This document shows, one piece after another, positions 1-9,654 of a DNA stretch of 64,000 bases. A program made the translations under genes and the position numbers. The stretch spans positions 1-64,000 of the forward strand of contig JANWVV010000017.1 of NCBI GenBank assembly GCA_025055795.1, in the 5' to 3' direction. A model generated the notes under the pieces. That model was not told the DNA's origin. It worked only from the letters and a program-made list of their open reading frames with translations, and searched no databases. Every line of letters begins with the position of its first letter. Within the stretch, counting starts at the first letter, position 1. This DNA comes from Gemmataceae bacterium (GTDB lineage Bacteria > Planctomycetota > Planctomycetia > Gemmatales > Gemmataceae).

Positions 1-666
1 TGTGCCTGACATACCAGCAAAATGACTCCCTGTGGGAGCTCCTCGTAACTCCAAAGCGGCCCCAGCCCCATAAAGCTGGATAGCTCCCGCTGCACTCAAA
101 CGTGGTCCTGCCGGATTACCCCCACTATTGTCCAGAACCAGTGTACCTCCTCGCAAAGTGATCGGTGCCAGACCACTAATACTGGCCACCGTATTACCCG
201 TAAGGATTAACTGGCTGCCACTACCAACGATCAGAGCCCCTCCGCTCACTCCACTAGGGCCGTTTAACTGCAAAGAAGGCGTGACACCGTTGCCCAAATC
301 GATAACGATGACCGCGCCGCCTTGTGTAAACAAGCCGGCATTACCCATCGTGGTGTTTCCAGCAGTCAGGCTTCCCGTTCCCGAAAGTGTCCAACCCGTA
401 AACTGGGCAGTGTTACTCCAGCGCACCTGTTGCACACTGGCGGCAACGTTTAAAACCGGCTGCTGAATAATGGCGGGATAGGGCGTCCCCAAGATCTCAA
501 ATTGCGCTACGTCTCCACTACCAGGAATTCCCGCAGGACTCCAGCTGGACGGATTGTCCCATATCGATCCCGAGTTGTTCCAGCTATACACCTGAGCGTC
601 GAGCCGCGACGGACACCATCCCAATCCCATAAACGCCCCCAAAACACACAAGCAGGACGGTCTCAT
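1..666 (-). CDS. Exported beta-strand-repeat (autotransporter/PEP-CTERM style) protein, C-terminus cut by window edge
   Basis: This frame is open on the minus strand from an ATG at 666 to the window edge, so 222 residues are visible and the 3' part is missing; the ORF track omits it because it has no stop. The N-terminus (MRPSCLCVLGAFMGLGWCP, then LDAQ) is a signal peptide with a likely cut after DAQ. It is followed by the phrase VYSWNNSGSIWDNPSSWSP, typical of exported proteins with autotransporter-associated beta-strand repeats. The rest is Gly/Ser/Thr/Asn-rich with short alternating hydrophobic strands (GSGSQLILTGN, ITLRGGTLVLDNSGG), which points to a right-handed beta-helix. A GAGGG stretch lies upstream of the ATG. 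Likely surface or extracellular; substrate and role unknown. The codon pattern matches nearby genes. Confidence 0.75.
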   Translation of the reverse strand, partial: MRPSCLCVLGAFMGLGWCPSRLDAQVYSWNNSGSIWDNPSSWSPAGIPGSGDVAQFEILGTPYPAIIQQPVLNVAASVQQVRWSNTAQFTGWTLSGTGSLTAGNTTMGNAGLFTQGGAVIVIDLGNGVTPSLQLNGPSGVSGGALIVGSGSQLILTGNTVASISGLAPITLRGGTLVLDNSGGNPAGPRLSAAGAIQLYGAGAALELRGAPTGSHFAGMSGT

Positions 667-1135
667 GATGGTGCCCTCGCAGCAGGAACATAACGATTAC
701 CAGCACCAGTATTTCAACATTTCTTTCAAAATCAATGATCTTATGATAACGCGACTTTGTGCCAGCATTATCGACATGAACGTAACGGAATGCAACAAAA
801 TTCCATTTTTTCGTCGGGATCACAAAACCGGAGTGGTGAGCTATAAGTGCAATCGCATTCTGAATCTGCAATAACGTCAGGGAATGCTTTTTTCTGTTCG
901 CGAAGTTAGACAGGAGCGATACCATAATAAGGTCAAAGGAAGAATGGCGACGAAGGGGGATGATTACTATCGATTAACGTACACGATGAAGGCAAAGAGG
1001 GCGGCTGAAAGGGGCTGCCGGGAAAATCTCGGGGAAACGATACAAGGAGTAATAAAGAGTTTGGGCGATAGCAGCCGACAGCAGCAGCCCCGTATTTGCA
1101 GCCTGAATGTGTTGAACAAGCAGGAGTATAGTTCA
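667..1135. promoter_or_regulatory. Divergent intergenic region
   Basis: This 469-bp gap separates two divergently transcribed genes, so it should hold a promoter for each. The track extends the downstream ORF back to 884, but that extension reads as low-quality charged sequence, and a better start with a ribosome binding site lies at 1136. I see no RNA gene or repeat here. Confidence 0.4.
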
Positions 1136-2890
1136 ATGAAGCGATCGGCTTCCACCGCCGGCCCACTGGCCAAAGTCTCGGTAGGCCTGCTGCTGGGCAT
1201 CGCTGTGGGACTGGCTGTCCCAGGAATGGCTTGGATCCTGCTCCGACATCATCTGCTTGCGCCCACTTCTTTGCCCGTCGTCGATCCTGCGTCGCCATTC
1301 CTGTCGACCACTGAACAAACTGCGGAGTCCGTTCCTATGGATCCCCCTGCCCCTCCGGCCCGCAAACCAATCCCCGCACCGGAACTGGAAGGCGGTGTCG
1401 CCTGGCTGAATACCGCTGGTCCACTCTCGCTCAAAAAAGATTTGAAAGGCAAAATTGTTCTGCTCGACTTCTGGACACTTTGTTGCATCAACTGCATGCA
1501 CATCCTGCCCGACTTGGCCAAACTGGAGAAAAAATACGCTAACCAACTAGTGGTGATCGGTGTCCACTCCCCCAAATTCGAGAATGAAAAAGACACCAAT
1601 AGCATTCGTCAGGCCATCTTGCGCTACCAGATTGAGCATCCTGTCGTCAACGATGCAGAGCACAAAATCTGGAACGCTTATGACGTTGATGCCTGGCCCA
1701 CCTTCGTACTGATCGATCCGGAGGGGAACCTGGTCGGGTATACCTCAGGCGAAGGTCGCTACGAACTGCTCGACAAAGTGATCGAAAAGCTGATCGAGCA
1801 ACACCGAGAGAAAAAAACCCTGGACGAACGGCCGATACGCTTCGATCTGGTCAAGTACCGGCAAGGCGGGGATACCCCCTTGTTCTTCCCCGGCAAGGTA
1901 CTGGCCGACGCAGCCAGCAAGCGATTGTTTATTGCGGACAGCACGCACCATCGCCTGGTGGTCACGGATTTAGAGGGTAACCACATCTACACCATCGGTA
2001 CGGGGGAACCAGGGGCAGCAGACGGGCCTTTCGACAAATGCCAGTTCCAGGACCCCCAAGGCTTGGCTCTAGGGGATGACATTTTGTACGTGGCGGACCG
2101 TAAAAACCATCTGATCCGAGCCGTTGACCTCTCCACCAAAACGGTGCGTACTATTGCAGGCACGGGTGAACAGGACGGCGGTTTCACCAACCGCCAGTTG
2201 GACAAGCCGGTACCTGCACGCAGCATCGGTTTAAACAGCCCGTGGGATCTGTGTCTGGTTGGCGATACACTTTACATTGCCATGGCCGGCCACCATCAGA
2301 TCTGGGCCTACGATCTGAAAAAACGCGACATTGGTCCTTATGCGGGCACCGGACGCGAAAACATTCGCGATGGACCACTTCGCTTTGCCGATTTTGCCCA
2401 ACCTAGTGGCCTCACCACGGACGGACGTTTCCTTTACGTAGCTGACTGTGAAACCAGTTCTCTCCGAAAAGTACCTTTAGGGGGTGATGGACGGGTGGAA
2501 ACTCTTGTGGGTCGGGGGCTGTTTGTTTTTGGAGATGTAGACGGACCGGGCCGGGCCCCTCCAGAAGCTGGCCCTACCGAGGCCCGTCTGCAACACGCCA
2601 TTGGCGTCGTCCATCACGATGGCAAACTTTACGTGGCCGACACCTACAACAACAAAATCAAGATTTTCGACCTATCAACTGGCCGCCTGGAAACCTTTGT
2701 GGGGCACGAGTCCGATTGGCCCTTGCTTCCCCATCGTTTCCACGAACCCGCTGGGCTCAGCTATGCCTTGGGCAAACTTTACGTGGCGGATACCAACGCC
2801 CACCGGATCCAAGTAGTGGATCTGGCCACACGCCGCGTCAGCACTCTGCCCTTACGAGGTGTTCAACCACCCGCCCCTTCTAAACCATAG
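1136..2890 (+). CDS. Membrane-anchored thioredoxin-like protein with NHL-repeat propeller (NHLRC2-like)
   Basis: This 584-residue protein starts at ATG 1136, preceded by CAGGAG at good spacing; the track's start at 884 adds 84 implausible residues. Residues about 14-36 form one membrane segment or uncleaved signal anchor, followed by a proline-rich linker (45-85). A thioredoxin/TlpA-like domain follows, with the redox motif DFWTLCCINC (CxxC at C117 and C120). From about residue 230 to the end there are repeated NHL blades with phrases such as LYVADRKNHLIRAVDL and LYVADTYNNKIKIFDL. The thioredoxin plus NHL arrangement matches the NHLRC2 family found in animals and many bacteria. The domain probably faces the periplasm. 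Redox activity is inferred from the intact CxxC; the partner is unknown. Confidence 0.85.
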   Translation: MKRSASTAGPLAKVSVGLLLGIAVGLAVPGMAWILLRHHLLAPTSLPVVDPASPFLSTTEQTAESVPMDPPAPPARKPIPAPELEGGVAWLNTAGPLSLKKDLKGKIVLLDFWTLCCINCMHILPDLAKLEKKYANQLVVIGVHSPKFENEKDTNSIRQAILRYQIEHPVVNDAEHKIWNAYDVDAWPTFVLIDPEGNLVGYTSGEGRYELLDKVIEKLIEQHREKKTLDERPIRFDLVKYRQGGDTPLFFPGKVLADAASKRLFIADSTHHRLVVTDLEGNHIYTIGTGEPGAADGPFDKCQFQDPQGLALGDDILYVADRKNHLIRAVDLSTKTVRTIAGTGEQDGGFTNRQLDKPVPARSIGLNSPWDLCLVGDTLYIAMAGHHQIWAYDLKKRDIGPYAGTGRENIRDGPLRFADFAQPSGLTTDGRFLYVADCETSSLRKVPLGGDGRVETLVGRGLFVFGDVDGPGRAPPEAGPTEARLQHAIGVVHHDGKLYVADTYNNKIKIFDLSTGRLETFVGHESDWPLLPHRFHEPAGLSYALGKLYVADTNAHRIQVVDLATRRVSTLPLRGVQPPAPSKP

Positions 2891-3005
2891 GCCAAGGCCA
2901 TAGCCCTGCCTACACAACAACCAAGCGAGATAGAAAAAGCTGCTGCCATCCAATGCCTAAGCACGCTAAACGTCTCAACCACCTTGCCACCACAACTGAG
3001 ACGCA

Positions 3006-3047
3006 AGCGGAGCCGGACCAGACATACCGAAAAAATCCGGCTCCGCT
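3006..3047. terminator. Hairpin, probable bidirectional terminator
   Basis: A perfect 12-bp inverted repeat (AGCGGAGCCGGA / TCCGGCTCCGCT) has an 18-nt loop. It lies between two convergent genes, where a shared terminator is expected. There is no long T-run after the stem. Confidence 0.55.
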
Positions 3048-3163
3048 GGAAACGATCATCCACCCGATAGAATGAGCATTTACCCAAGCACACGCAATGG
3101 GTCACGGTTTAGCCATTACCCAGCCGCAGGGAATCTGCTGCAGGCAAGTTTGCAGGTGATTAG

Positions 3164-4219
3164 CTAATCAGCCAGCCCATTCGGCACTACCCTCCTTTCG
3201 GCAATCCACTCCAGTCCCAGCCCGCCCGCACGGACAACAACGTACATGTGGCTTTGACCCGGGACAATCAACGCGTATTCATCCGATGTGACAATCATGT
3301 CTTCTTGAAGGAGGGGGTTACGCCAAGACTGACATACCACCCGGTAAGTCTTATTCCGTTTGCTTTTGTGTACATATTTGTCGATGATGGGAAGATAATG
3401 TTCTTGGGGGGGGGACGAGTCCGTCAGGGCATTAACGGCGGAGACCACCTCGCAGCTTCCAAAAGGAAGGCAGAGTAATGCCCCTCCCATCAACCGGAAC
3501 CAGGCATGGTGAGAGGTGGAAGTCCCTCGTAACAGCAAAGCTGTCACCACAGCAAAGGCAAGCAGACTGACAATGATCAGTGGCAAGCTAGTGAGTAGCC
3601 ATTCGCCCTCTCGCCATGGCATCACGTCGCTCCCTAGCCACCAGGTTCCTATCGCGAACACAATCAGAAATGCCCAGAGGAACCACTGACTATAGATGCG
3701 GCGTCGCACGGCCTGCACCGCGGCTTCTTCTTGGACGTCTGGCAGATCACGGCTCAGGATAACCAGCCGGGCCGCGGCCTCGTCCAGTAACTCCGGCCTC
3801 CAGTCTTTGGCCGGATCAAAATGAGGCCACAGGGCCGTCAACTCCCCTTTGTGCAGGGTCATCTCGCTAAAACCCAACCGTTGCATGTCCAGGAACGCAA
3901 TCCGCTTGACAGGATCGCTTAGATAAGCAGCGGCAAATAGAGGGGTATCGCTACGTATGTAACAGCGTTCGTCAAACTCCGCATCTCCCGTCGTAACCTC
4001 CTGAGCAATCCCCAGGCGTTTGCCTAGACGATCCCAAAACGTTTCGGGAAGCAGGTGGAACTCTCCTGAAGCGGTCACCGATGTACTTACCCGCAGTTCT
4101 GAGGGTATTTGATTTTTCCCCCGCTTCTCCGGCGGCCTGTAGATCGCCGTTATGGCGACTCCATCCAAGGTCTTAACCAGCGGTTCGTTAGGAACCAACG
4201 TTCCTTCTGGCGTGGTCAT
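3164..4219 (-). CDS. Membrane protein of unknown function
   Basis: Start chosen at ATG 4219 because GAGAGCGAGG precedes it; the track begins 11 codons earlier at a TTG with no ribosome site. The product is 351 residues. The first ~170 residues are soluble and include the phrase TTGDAEFDERCYIRSD, which resembles membrane-anchored proteins of the DUF3137-like kind. Hydrophobic segments lie at about residues 177-195, 206-230 and 241-255, and the last ~90 residues are again soluble. I do not recognise the family with certainty and no catalytic motif is evident. It converges with the NHL gene and diverges from the next exported protein, so it is probably a single-gene transcript. Confidence 0.65.
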   Translation of the reverse strand: MTTPEGTLVPNEPLVKTLDGVAITAIYRPPEKRGKNQIPSELRVSTSVTASGEFHLLPETFWDRLGKRLGIAQEVTTGDAEFDERCYIRSDTPLFAAAYLSDPVKRIAFLDMQRLGFSEMTLHKGELTALWPHFDPAKDWRPELLDEAAARLVILSRDLPDVQEEAAVQAVRRRIYSQWFLWAFLIVFAIGTWWLGSDVMPWREGEWLLTSLPLIIVSLLAFAVVTALLLRGTSTSHHAWFRLMGGALLCLPFGSCEVVSAVNALTDSSPPQEHYLPIIDKYVHKSKRNKTYRVVCQSWRNPLLQEDMIVTSDEYALIVPGQSHMYVVVRAGGLGLEWIAERRVVPNGLAD

Positions 4220-4674
4220 ATCCTCGCTCTCCCCATGTACGCACGGCTTCAATCTGAAACAAAGTCAATCTGTCTGCAGACCACCCCCCAGGTACCAACA
4301 CTTTACAAAAACAATTTTGGGCATTCTTCTATGTGTCACTAAGGCTTTATCTCGGTATTCGTTTGAAGATTAGTCATCTGAATGCGTCAGTTTATTATTC
4401 CTTGTGGCAGGCCACATACGGAGCTTAGAGGGCAAGCGGGAAGGAGGGATTTCACCTGTTTCGCAGTTTTTTGTTTTTCGCCAATTTTTCGTGTTATGCG
4501 CCTATCCCCGACAGGCCGATAAATTTCCTAGCCATTGGAAGAAGGTGATCAGGCTGCGGGGGCGCCCCTGTGGCAGGAGGGCGGGAGAACAGGCACGGAG
4601 GCCTTTCTCCTGCTCAAGGTAGGCTTAAACACGATCCACAGGTTGATAATCCCAGCGAAGGGGGAGCAAGTCGT
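4220..4674. promoter_or_regulatory. Divergent intergenic region
   Basis: This 455-bp gap separates divergent genes. Its left third is A/T-rich and the right part G/C-rich. The short ORFs in the track here overlap both neighbours and lack supporting features. It should hold two promoters, but I cannot place them confidently. Confidence 0.35.
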
Positions 4675-6072
4675 ATGAGGCGGTGGCATGGCAAACGGCT
4701 GTGGTTGTGGGCAGCGGGCGGATTAGTAACGGCGACTGGCTTGACCTTGGCCCAAGGGGGACGTTCCGAAGCCCCGCCACCACCTCCCAAAGTCGGCGAC
4801 GTCATCACCTTGCGGTTCCATGATGGTCGGGACCGCACCGTCAAGGTGCTCAAGACGGAACGTCAGACCGATGGTTCGATCCTGTCGGAAGTACGGGACC
4901 TGAAAACGGGCGAGGTTTTCAATCTGTTGGACCCTCCTGTGGGCACGTTGCCCGGCAAAGCGGCCGCTACGGGCAAGGGGGGAGCTAGCAATGCGGGACG
5001 CCCGTCTCTGCCCCCTCCTCCGCCAACGAGTGAAGCCCGGTCTTCATCTTCCAATCGGCCGTTTTTCAATTGGTTCCGCTCAGGAAACACTGGTCAAGTG
5101 ACTGATCCGGCTGGCGAAGAGAAGCGTCCCGGCCTGTTACAACGGATCTTTGGCGGACGCAAAAAGGAGGCCGAGCGGTTACAGCCACCGCCGCTGGTAA
5201 ATATCCCTCCAACGCCGGGTAGCAATCGTCTGCCTGGGCGTCCCGACGAAACCACTGCCCCTGCTCGACCACTGACGGGGGGACGCGCTCCCGCGACCAC
5301 TACTCCGTCGACGACGTCCCCGCCTGCCACCTTCCCCTTAGCCATGCCGCCCAAAGGAGGTGCCGGCTCCAGCCCCGGTGGTAATGGTGCTCCGGTGTCT
5401 CCTGAGCCTCCGCGGGCCCGGCCGGCAGTGCCTCCCGCCTCAGGCAGTTCGAGCTCTGGTCCGGCCACCCCGGCGACGCCGATCCCCAACCCACCGGCTC
5501 CGCCCAAACCTTCCAGTCCAGCAGCCAATCCAGTTTCACCCCCGGCTGCCAGTCCGGCTCTGCCCCCCATTCCAGACGTCCCCGCTGTACCACCGCCAGC
5601 TGTTCCAGTGCCGCCAACCCCCGGCGTACCCGTGCCCCCTCCTCCGGCAGCCAGCGGCATTAACCCAACAAGTGCCCAATTGCCCGGCACACCCGGCGGA
5701 AGCGAATTACCGCCTGCTGCCGCCCGTGATCTACAGCCTTACGTCCATTCCCTACGACACGCTATGGCACCCAGTGCCCGAGCCCTAGCCGCCCGCGCCC
5801 TAGCGCAAAGCCCCTACGGCACCACACCAGCCATTCAAAACCTGCTGTTACATGCCTGCCAGCACGACCCAGCCCCCTTCGTACGTGCCTGTTGCATCGA
5901 CGAACTCAGTAAGCTCGGCTACGCCGACCCCGCCTTCCTTTCCTACCTGCGTCAAGCATGTCAAGCCCACGACGACGAGGTTCGTCTAGCCGCTGAACTG
6001 GCCCTACGCAAACTCAACACCCCTACCGGTGCCGACGGAGAAAAGAAAAACAGTGAAACCAAGAAGGACTAG
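4675..6072 (+). CDS. Exported proline-rich protein with HEAT-like C-terminal repeats
   Basis: The start is ATG 4675, preceded by GGGGGAGCAAG; the track adds 35 residues upstream that look non-coding. The 465-residue product begins with a signal peptide (MRRWHGKRLWLWAAGG, ending near TLAQGG). Residues about 30-90 look folded and include KVGDVITLRFHDGRDRTVKV. A long disordered stretch rich in Pro, Ala, Ser and Gly covers about 100-355. The C-terminal ~90 residues (SARALAARALAQSPYGT, VRACCIDELSKLGY, DEVRLAAELALRKL) form three helical HEAT-like units. Such proteins are common in Gemmatales and probably act as periplasmic scaffolds. The function is unknown. A strong terminator follows 107 bp downstream. 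Confidence 0.75.
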   Translation: MRRWHGKRLWLWAAGGLVTATGLTLAQGGRSEAPPPPPKVGDVITLRFHDGRDRTVKVLKTERQTDGSILSEVRDLKTGEVFNLLDPPVGTLPGKAAATGKGGASNAGRPSLPPPPPTSEARSSSSNRPFFNWFRSGNTGQVTDPAGEEKRPGLLQRIFGGRKKEAERLQPPPLVNIPPTPGSNRLPGRPDETTAPARPLTGGRAPATTTPSTTSPPATFPLAMPPKGGAGSSPGGNGAPVSPEPPRARPAVPPASGSSSSGPATPATPIPNPPAPPKPSSPAANPVSPPAASPALPPIPDVPAVPPPAVPVPPTPGVPVPPPPAASGINPTSAQLPGTPGGSELPPAAARDLQPYVHSLRHAMAPSARALAARALAQSPYGTTPAIQNLLLHACQHDPAPFVRACCIDELSKLGYADPAFLSYLRQACQAHDDEVRLAAELALRKLNTPTGADGEKKNSETKKD

Positions 6073-6178
6073 CTTTCTCAACCACTCGCTTGCTATGCTC
6101 CATTCCACCCCCTGCCTGCCATAATTGAAAGTACAAAGCGAAAGTGCAAATCACAGACCAGGTCAGATTATCGAGTAC

Positions 6179-6197
6179 AAACCGGCTCCGCCGGTTT
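6179..6197. terminator. Rho-independent type terminator
   Basis: The stem AAACCGG / CCGGTTT with loop CTCCG is followed by AATATTTG. It lies 107 bp after the upstream stop and before the ribosomal operon, so it probably insulates the two. Confidence 0.65.
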
Positions 6198-6651
6198 AAT
6201 ATTTGTCTGGATGATCGCTTTATCCCTTCCTGCAGGGGCATAAATACTTTCCAAGCAAAGGGAACAACTCGCTAATAGGCAAATTCTGGAATGGGTTCTT
6301 GACGAGACGCTAGCCGACTTGTAGGAAGATACTTTCCCAGTGATTGTTGCTGCACGGTGGGTTATACCAAATGTCATCATCCGGCAACAGATGGCGTCGG
6401 TGATGCACGACAGATGAGGGTGGGTCTATGGCCTTCAGCCCCCGGCTGATCTGGAGCGTCGGCCGGTCAGCAAGGGAGATCCATACACAGAGGCTTACCC
6501 TCACCTGGTGGTAAGGAAGCAGGTGAATCGAACTCTAGTGCGGGGCTTAGTTGCAAGGCACAAAGGTTAAACAGAAATTCATAACATAAGACGACGCCCC
6601 ACGATAATTATTTTTTCTGTACGGACAGGGGCGGGTTGAGGAGGCCGCAGC
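6198..6651 (+). promoter_or_regulatory. Leader and promoter region of the ribosomal superoperon
   Basis: There are 454 bp between the terminator and rpsJ. The last ~110 bp are A/T-rich, include a TTGCAA at 6551 and a TAACAT at 6582, and end in GAGGAGG at 6638-6644 just before the GTG start. The region must contain the operon promoter, but no single -35/-10 pair stands out. No coding ORF in it looks real. Confidence 0.4.
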
Positions 6652-6984
6652 GTGGCGGGAATGTATCGCGAACGCATTCGCATCCGGCTGGAAGGGTACG
6701 ATCACGAAGTGCTGGACCGCACGGCTGCCGAAATCGTCCAAACTGCGCGGGAAACCAATGCTGAGGTCCGGGGACCGATACCACTGCCCACCCGGATTGA
6801 ACGCTACACCGTGCTGCGTTCGCCCCACATCGACCGCGAAAGCCGTGAACAGTTTGAAATCCGTACCCATAAACGGCTAATTGATATCCTGCGGCCTACC
6901 CAAAAGACAATTGAAGCCCTTAATAAGGGTCTTAGCCTGCCACCGGGCGTAGATGTAAAGATCCGTGTGCTGTCAGGGCAATGA
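6652..6984 (+). CDS. rpsJ: 30S ribosomal protein S10
   Basis: S10, 110 residues, a small-subunit head protein that also serves as NusE in transcription antitermination. The sequence ([43 protein letters not shown]) is a plain family match. GTG 6652 is chosen because GAGGAGG lies 7 nt upstream; the ATG at 6661 is too far from it. This is the first gene of the S10 block. Unusually, the next gene is rplD rather than rplC, after a 281-bp spacer. Confidence 0.97.
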   Translation: MAGMYRERIRIRLEGYDHEVLDRTAAEIVQTARETNAEVRGPIPLPTRIERYTVLRSPHIDRESREQFEIRTHKRLIDILRPTQKTIEALNKGLSLPPGVDVKIRVLSGQ

Positions 6985-7062
6985 AAGAAAATGCATGGAC
7001 GACAATAAACCGCACATACCCCCGAAGTGATAAGTACCCGACATGCGACGGGCAATAAAACC

Positions 7063-7081
7063 ATCCGGATAATTTCCGGAT
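7063..7081 (+). promoter_or_regulatory. RNA hairpin in the rpsJ-rplD spacer
   Basis: The perfect 7-bp stem ATCCGGA / TCCGGAT has a 5-nt loop (TAATT). It lies in the gap where rplC normally sits. It has no T-run, so it may be an attenuator, a processing site or an r-protein binding structure. Confidence 0.4.
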
Positions 7082-7110
7082 CGCACAGTCGATAGTCAAA
7101 CGCACAGTCG
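7082..7110. repeat. 10-bp direct repeat
   Basis: CGCACAGTCG occurs at 7082-7091 and again at 7101-7110, directly after the hairpin in the rpsJ-rplD spacer. It could be an operator-like pair or a remnant of a deletion or duplication. Confidence 0.4.
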
Positions 7111-7265
7111 GGATTATTTAGTTAGAATCCAGCAGTCCTGTCTCGCCGCGGACCAGAGGACTTCCTCCGTAGTGGTAATAAAGCCGCCCGGCGTCCCTGG
7201 TCCACCAGCGGCATCCCGTCTGAGGGGATGGCAGGGCAGCTTCCAAAGGCGAAGGGACATCATCC

Positions 7266-8051
7266 ATGAGTGCATCGGTTTCTACTTCCACAACCCCCGC
7301 CGTGCCACCGTTACTGCGGGAAGTGCACGAGGTTATCCGCGTTCCCGTATTGAATCGGCAAGGGGAAACCATCGATACGCTCGAAATTGATCCGGCCATT
7401 TTCGGTGGCAAGATCAACCGGCAACTGATGCACGAAGTGGTGCTGATGTATCTAGCCAATCAGCGGGCGGGAACCCATCACACCCTGCGTCGGGGTGAAG
7501 TAGCCGGTAGCACGCGCAAACTTTTCCGGCAGAAAGGAACGGGGTATGCCCGGGTGGGCTCTATCCGGACCAACAAACGCCGCGGCGGTGGAACGGCCAA
7601 AGGTCCTAAGCCCCGGGACTACGAATACCACTTGCCCAAAAAAGCCGTGCGAGCCGCTACACGTATGGCCGTGCTGTCCAAGTTCGTAGATCAAGAAGTG
7701 ATCGTGCTGGACGATTTGTCTTTGCCAGCTCCAAAGACTCGTGAAATGGCCACCCTGCTCCAGGGAATTCGCATCGGAACCCGCACCGTCGGTACCGGTG
7801 ACCAGGTACGGGAAAAACCGCTCACACTGCGCGACACAACGGTTCTGATCGGCACCCCCGAACTGGACCGTACGATCTATCGTGCCGCCCGGAACCTGCC
7901 CGGCGTGCAGGTGCTCCCCGTTGCCGAATTCAACTGCTATACCGTGCTCCGGTATAAACGTCTGCTACTGTCACGGGCTGCACTACAAACCCTGTTGCAA
8001 AGGTACCAAAGCCACAACGCAGGTAACACCAGCCCTAACAACGGTTCGTGA
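7266..8051 (+). CDS. rplD: 50S ribosomal protein L4
   Basis: L4, 261 residues against about 205 in E. coli. The conserved extended loop that lines the exit tunnel is present (RQKGTGYARVGSIRTNKRRG, then GGGTAKGPKPRDY). An N-terminal extension of about 25 residues (Ser/Thr/Pro-rich) and a C-terminal tail account for the extra length. The ATG at 7266 follows GAAGGGA. In E. coli L4 is the translational and transcriptional feedback regulator of the S10 operon; whether this holds here is unknown. It follows rpsJ directly, with no rplC between. Confidence 0.97.
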   Translation: MSASVSTSTTPAVPPLLREVHEVIRVPVLNRQGETIDTLEIDPAIFGGKINRQLMHEVVLMYLANQRAGTHHTLRRGEVAGSTRKLFRQKGTGYARVGSIRTNKRRGGGTAKGPKPRDYEYHLPKKAVRAATRMAVLSKFVDQEVIVLDDLSLPAPKTREMATLLQGIRIGTRTVGTGDQVREKPLTLRDTTVLIGTPELDRTIYRAARNLPGVQVLPVAEFNCYTVLRYKRLLLSRAALQTLLQRYQSHNAGNTSPNNGS

Positions 8052-8165
8052 AGTTACATTTGTGGCTCCTAGGAACACGCCATCGACTTGGAACAGGCAA
8101 TCGCCACCGGTCCCGTGACAATACCCTAAAACTACGGAGAAGATTTTCGGAAAGGACCGCTGACC

Positions 8166-8531
8166 ATGGCACGGACACGACCCCATCCCAAAAAGTACTT
8201 GCGTAAACTGGCCTTGCGCCAGCCCTGCGTTCATGGCAAGCCGGGTCTGGAACTCCGCCCCTACCAGATCCTGTTGCGGCCGCTGGTGACCGAAAAAGGA
8301 ACGCACCTGAGCGAGCACCGCAACACCTACTGCTTCCAGGTGAACCCGGTGGCCAACAAAATCCAGATCAAGGCCGCGGTGGAAGAGATGTATAACGTCC
8401 GTGTTCTGGAAGTGCGCACCCAGAACCGTCAGGGCAAACGGCGGCGTTTCCGCCATATCGAAGGCCGCATGCCCCGCTGGAAAAAGGCGATCGTTAAAGT
8501 CCATCCCGAGGACAAGATCGAGTTCTATTGA
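8166..8531 (+). CDS. rplW: 50S ribosomal protein L23
   Basis: L23, 121 residues, a tunnel-exit protein and docking site for trigger factor and SRP. The core (YQILLRPLVTEKGTHLSE, FQVNPVANKIQIKAAVEEMY, VLEVRTQNRQGKRRRF) is intact. About 30 basic residues precede the normal start. A GGAAAGGA ribosome site lies upstream of ATG 8166, and the gene lies 114 bp after rplD in the usual order. Confidence 0.96.
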   Translation: MARTRPHPKKYLRKLALRQPCVHGKPGLELRPYQILLRPLVTEKGTHLSEHRNTYCFQVNPVANKIQIKAAVEEMYNVRVLEVRTQNRQGKRRRFRHIEGRMPRWKKAIVKVHPEDKIEFY

Positions 8532-8775
8532 CGTCTGACCCAGGGGAAGCCTCAATCATCCGGATTCGATGGGCTTTTCCACGGCTGTACAACACTGTTG
8601 TTGGATACCCTCCGTGCCGATGGTCAGCAGGGATATGCAAAAGTCACTGGAAGCCGACGTCCATAGGTGTGAGTACGGTGGAGAGAACCCTGACGCAACT
8701 GTTTTGTGCTGAGTGAAGTGGTGAACAATCCTGGTCCTCCCTGAGCAACAGAAAACCCACAAGCGAGTCGTCATC

Positions 8776-9654
8776 ATGGGCATCAAGCAATATAAACCGA
8801 CCTCTCCCGGGCGTCGCGGCGGCATGGTCTCGGACTTTGCCGACTGCACGTTCCCGCGGGTCAACTGTCCGGATAAAAACCTTCTGGTCCCCCGTAAAAA
8901 GAAAGGCGGCCGGAATTTTCAAGGGATCATCACCTCCCGCTTCCGCGGTGGCGGTCACAAAAAGATGTACCGCATCATCGATTTCAAGCGTCGGCGGGAT
9001 GAGGTGGAAGCAACGGTCCTACGCATCGAATACGATCCGAACCGGTCAGCACGCATCGCCCTGATCGAGTATCCCCCCGACGAGCGCTACGAGTATCATC
9101 GTTCGTATATCCTTGCCCCCGAGGGGTTGAAACCTGGGGATAAAGTGATGTCGGGGGAAAGTGACGCTGTCGAGCCAAGACCGGGCAACTGCATGCCCTT
9201 GTGGAAAATTCCACTAGGCATGGCCGTGCATAACGTGGAACTGACACCCGGTCGCGGCGGCCAATTGTGCCGCTCGGCAGGCTGTAGTGCCATTTTGCAA
9301 GCCCGGGAAAAGAATTGGGCCTTGCTGCAACTGCCTAGTGGTGAGGTCCGTAAGGTGTCTGCCAAATGTCGTGCCACCATTGGAGTTTTGTCCAACGCCG
9401 AGCACATGAACATCGCTTTGGGTAAAGCGGGGCGTAAACGCTGGATGGGCCGACGGCCGCATAACCGAGGCACTAGCCAGAACCCAATTGACCACCCCAT
9501 GGGCGGTGGCGAAGGGCGCACCAGTGGGGGACGTCACCCGTGCTCGCCGACCGGCGTCCTGTCCAAGGGCGGTAAGACCCGCCGACGGCGCAAGCCAAGC
9601 AACAAGGCGATCGTCCGTCGCCGGCCACCGGGTCGCTTCCAGAATACCGCATGA
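8776..9654 (+). CDS. rplB: 50S ribosomal protein L2
   Basis: L2, 292 residues, a 23S rRNA-binding protein near the peptidyl-transferase centre. The start [16 protein letters not shown], the segment [15 protein letters not shown] and the conserved HPMGGGEGR motif with its functional histidine are all present. The ribosome site before ATG 8776 is weak (AAGCGAG). It lies 244 bp after rplW and 426 bp before rpsS, both far longer gaps than in typical S10 operons. Confidence 0.97.
   Translation: MGIKQYKPTSPGRRGGMVSDFADCTFPRVNCPDKNLLVPRKKKGGRNFQGIITSRFRGGGHKKMYRIIDFKRRRDEVEATVLRIEYDPNRSARIALIEYPPDERYEYHRSYILAPEGLKPGDKVMSGESDAVEPRPGNCMPLWKIPLGMAVHNVELTPGRGGQLCRSAGCSAILQAREKNWALLQLPSGEVRKVSAKCRATIGVLSNAEHMNIALGKAGRKRWMGRRPHNRGTSQNPIDHPMGGGEGRTSGGRHPCSPTGVLSKGGKTRRRRKPSNKAIVRRRPPGRFQNTA

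Noticed and set aside
128-466. Plus-strand 112-aa ORF
   Set aside because: It is a shadow of the open minus-strand frame of the exported beta-strand-repeat protein, which has a signal peptide and typical composition.
5094-5690. 198-aa minus-strand ORF, Gly-rich
   Set aside because: It is antisense to the proline-rich exported protein; the Gly-rich reading is the reverse complement of Pro codons.
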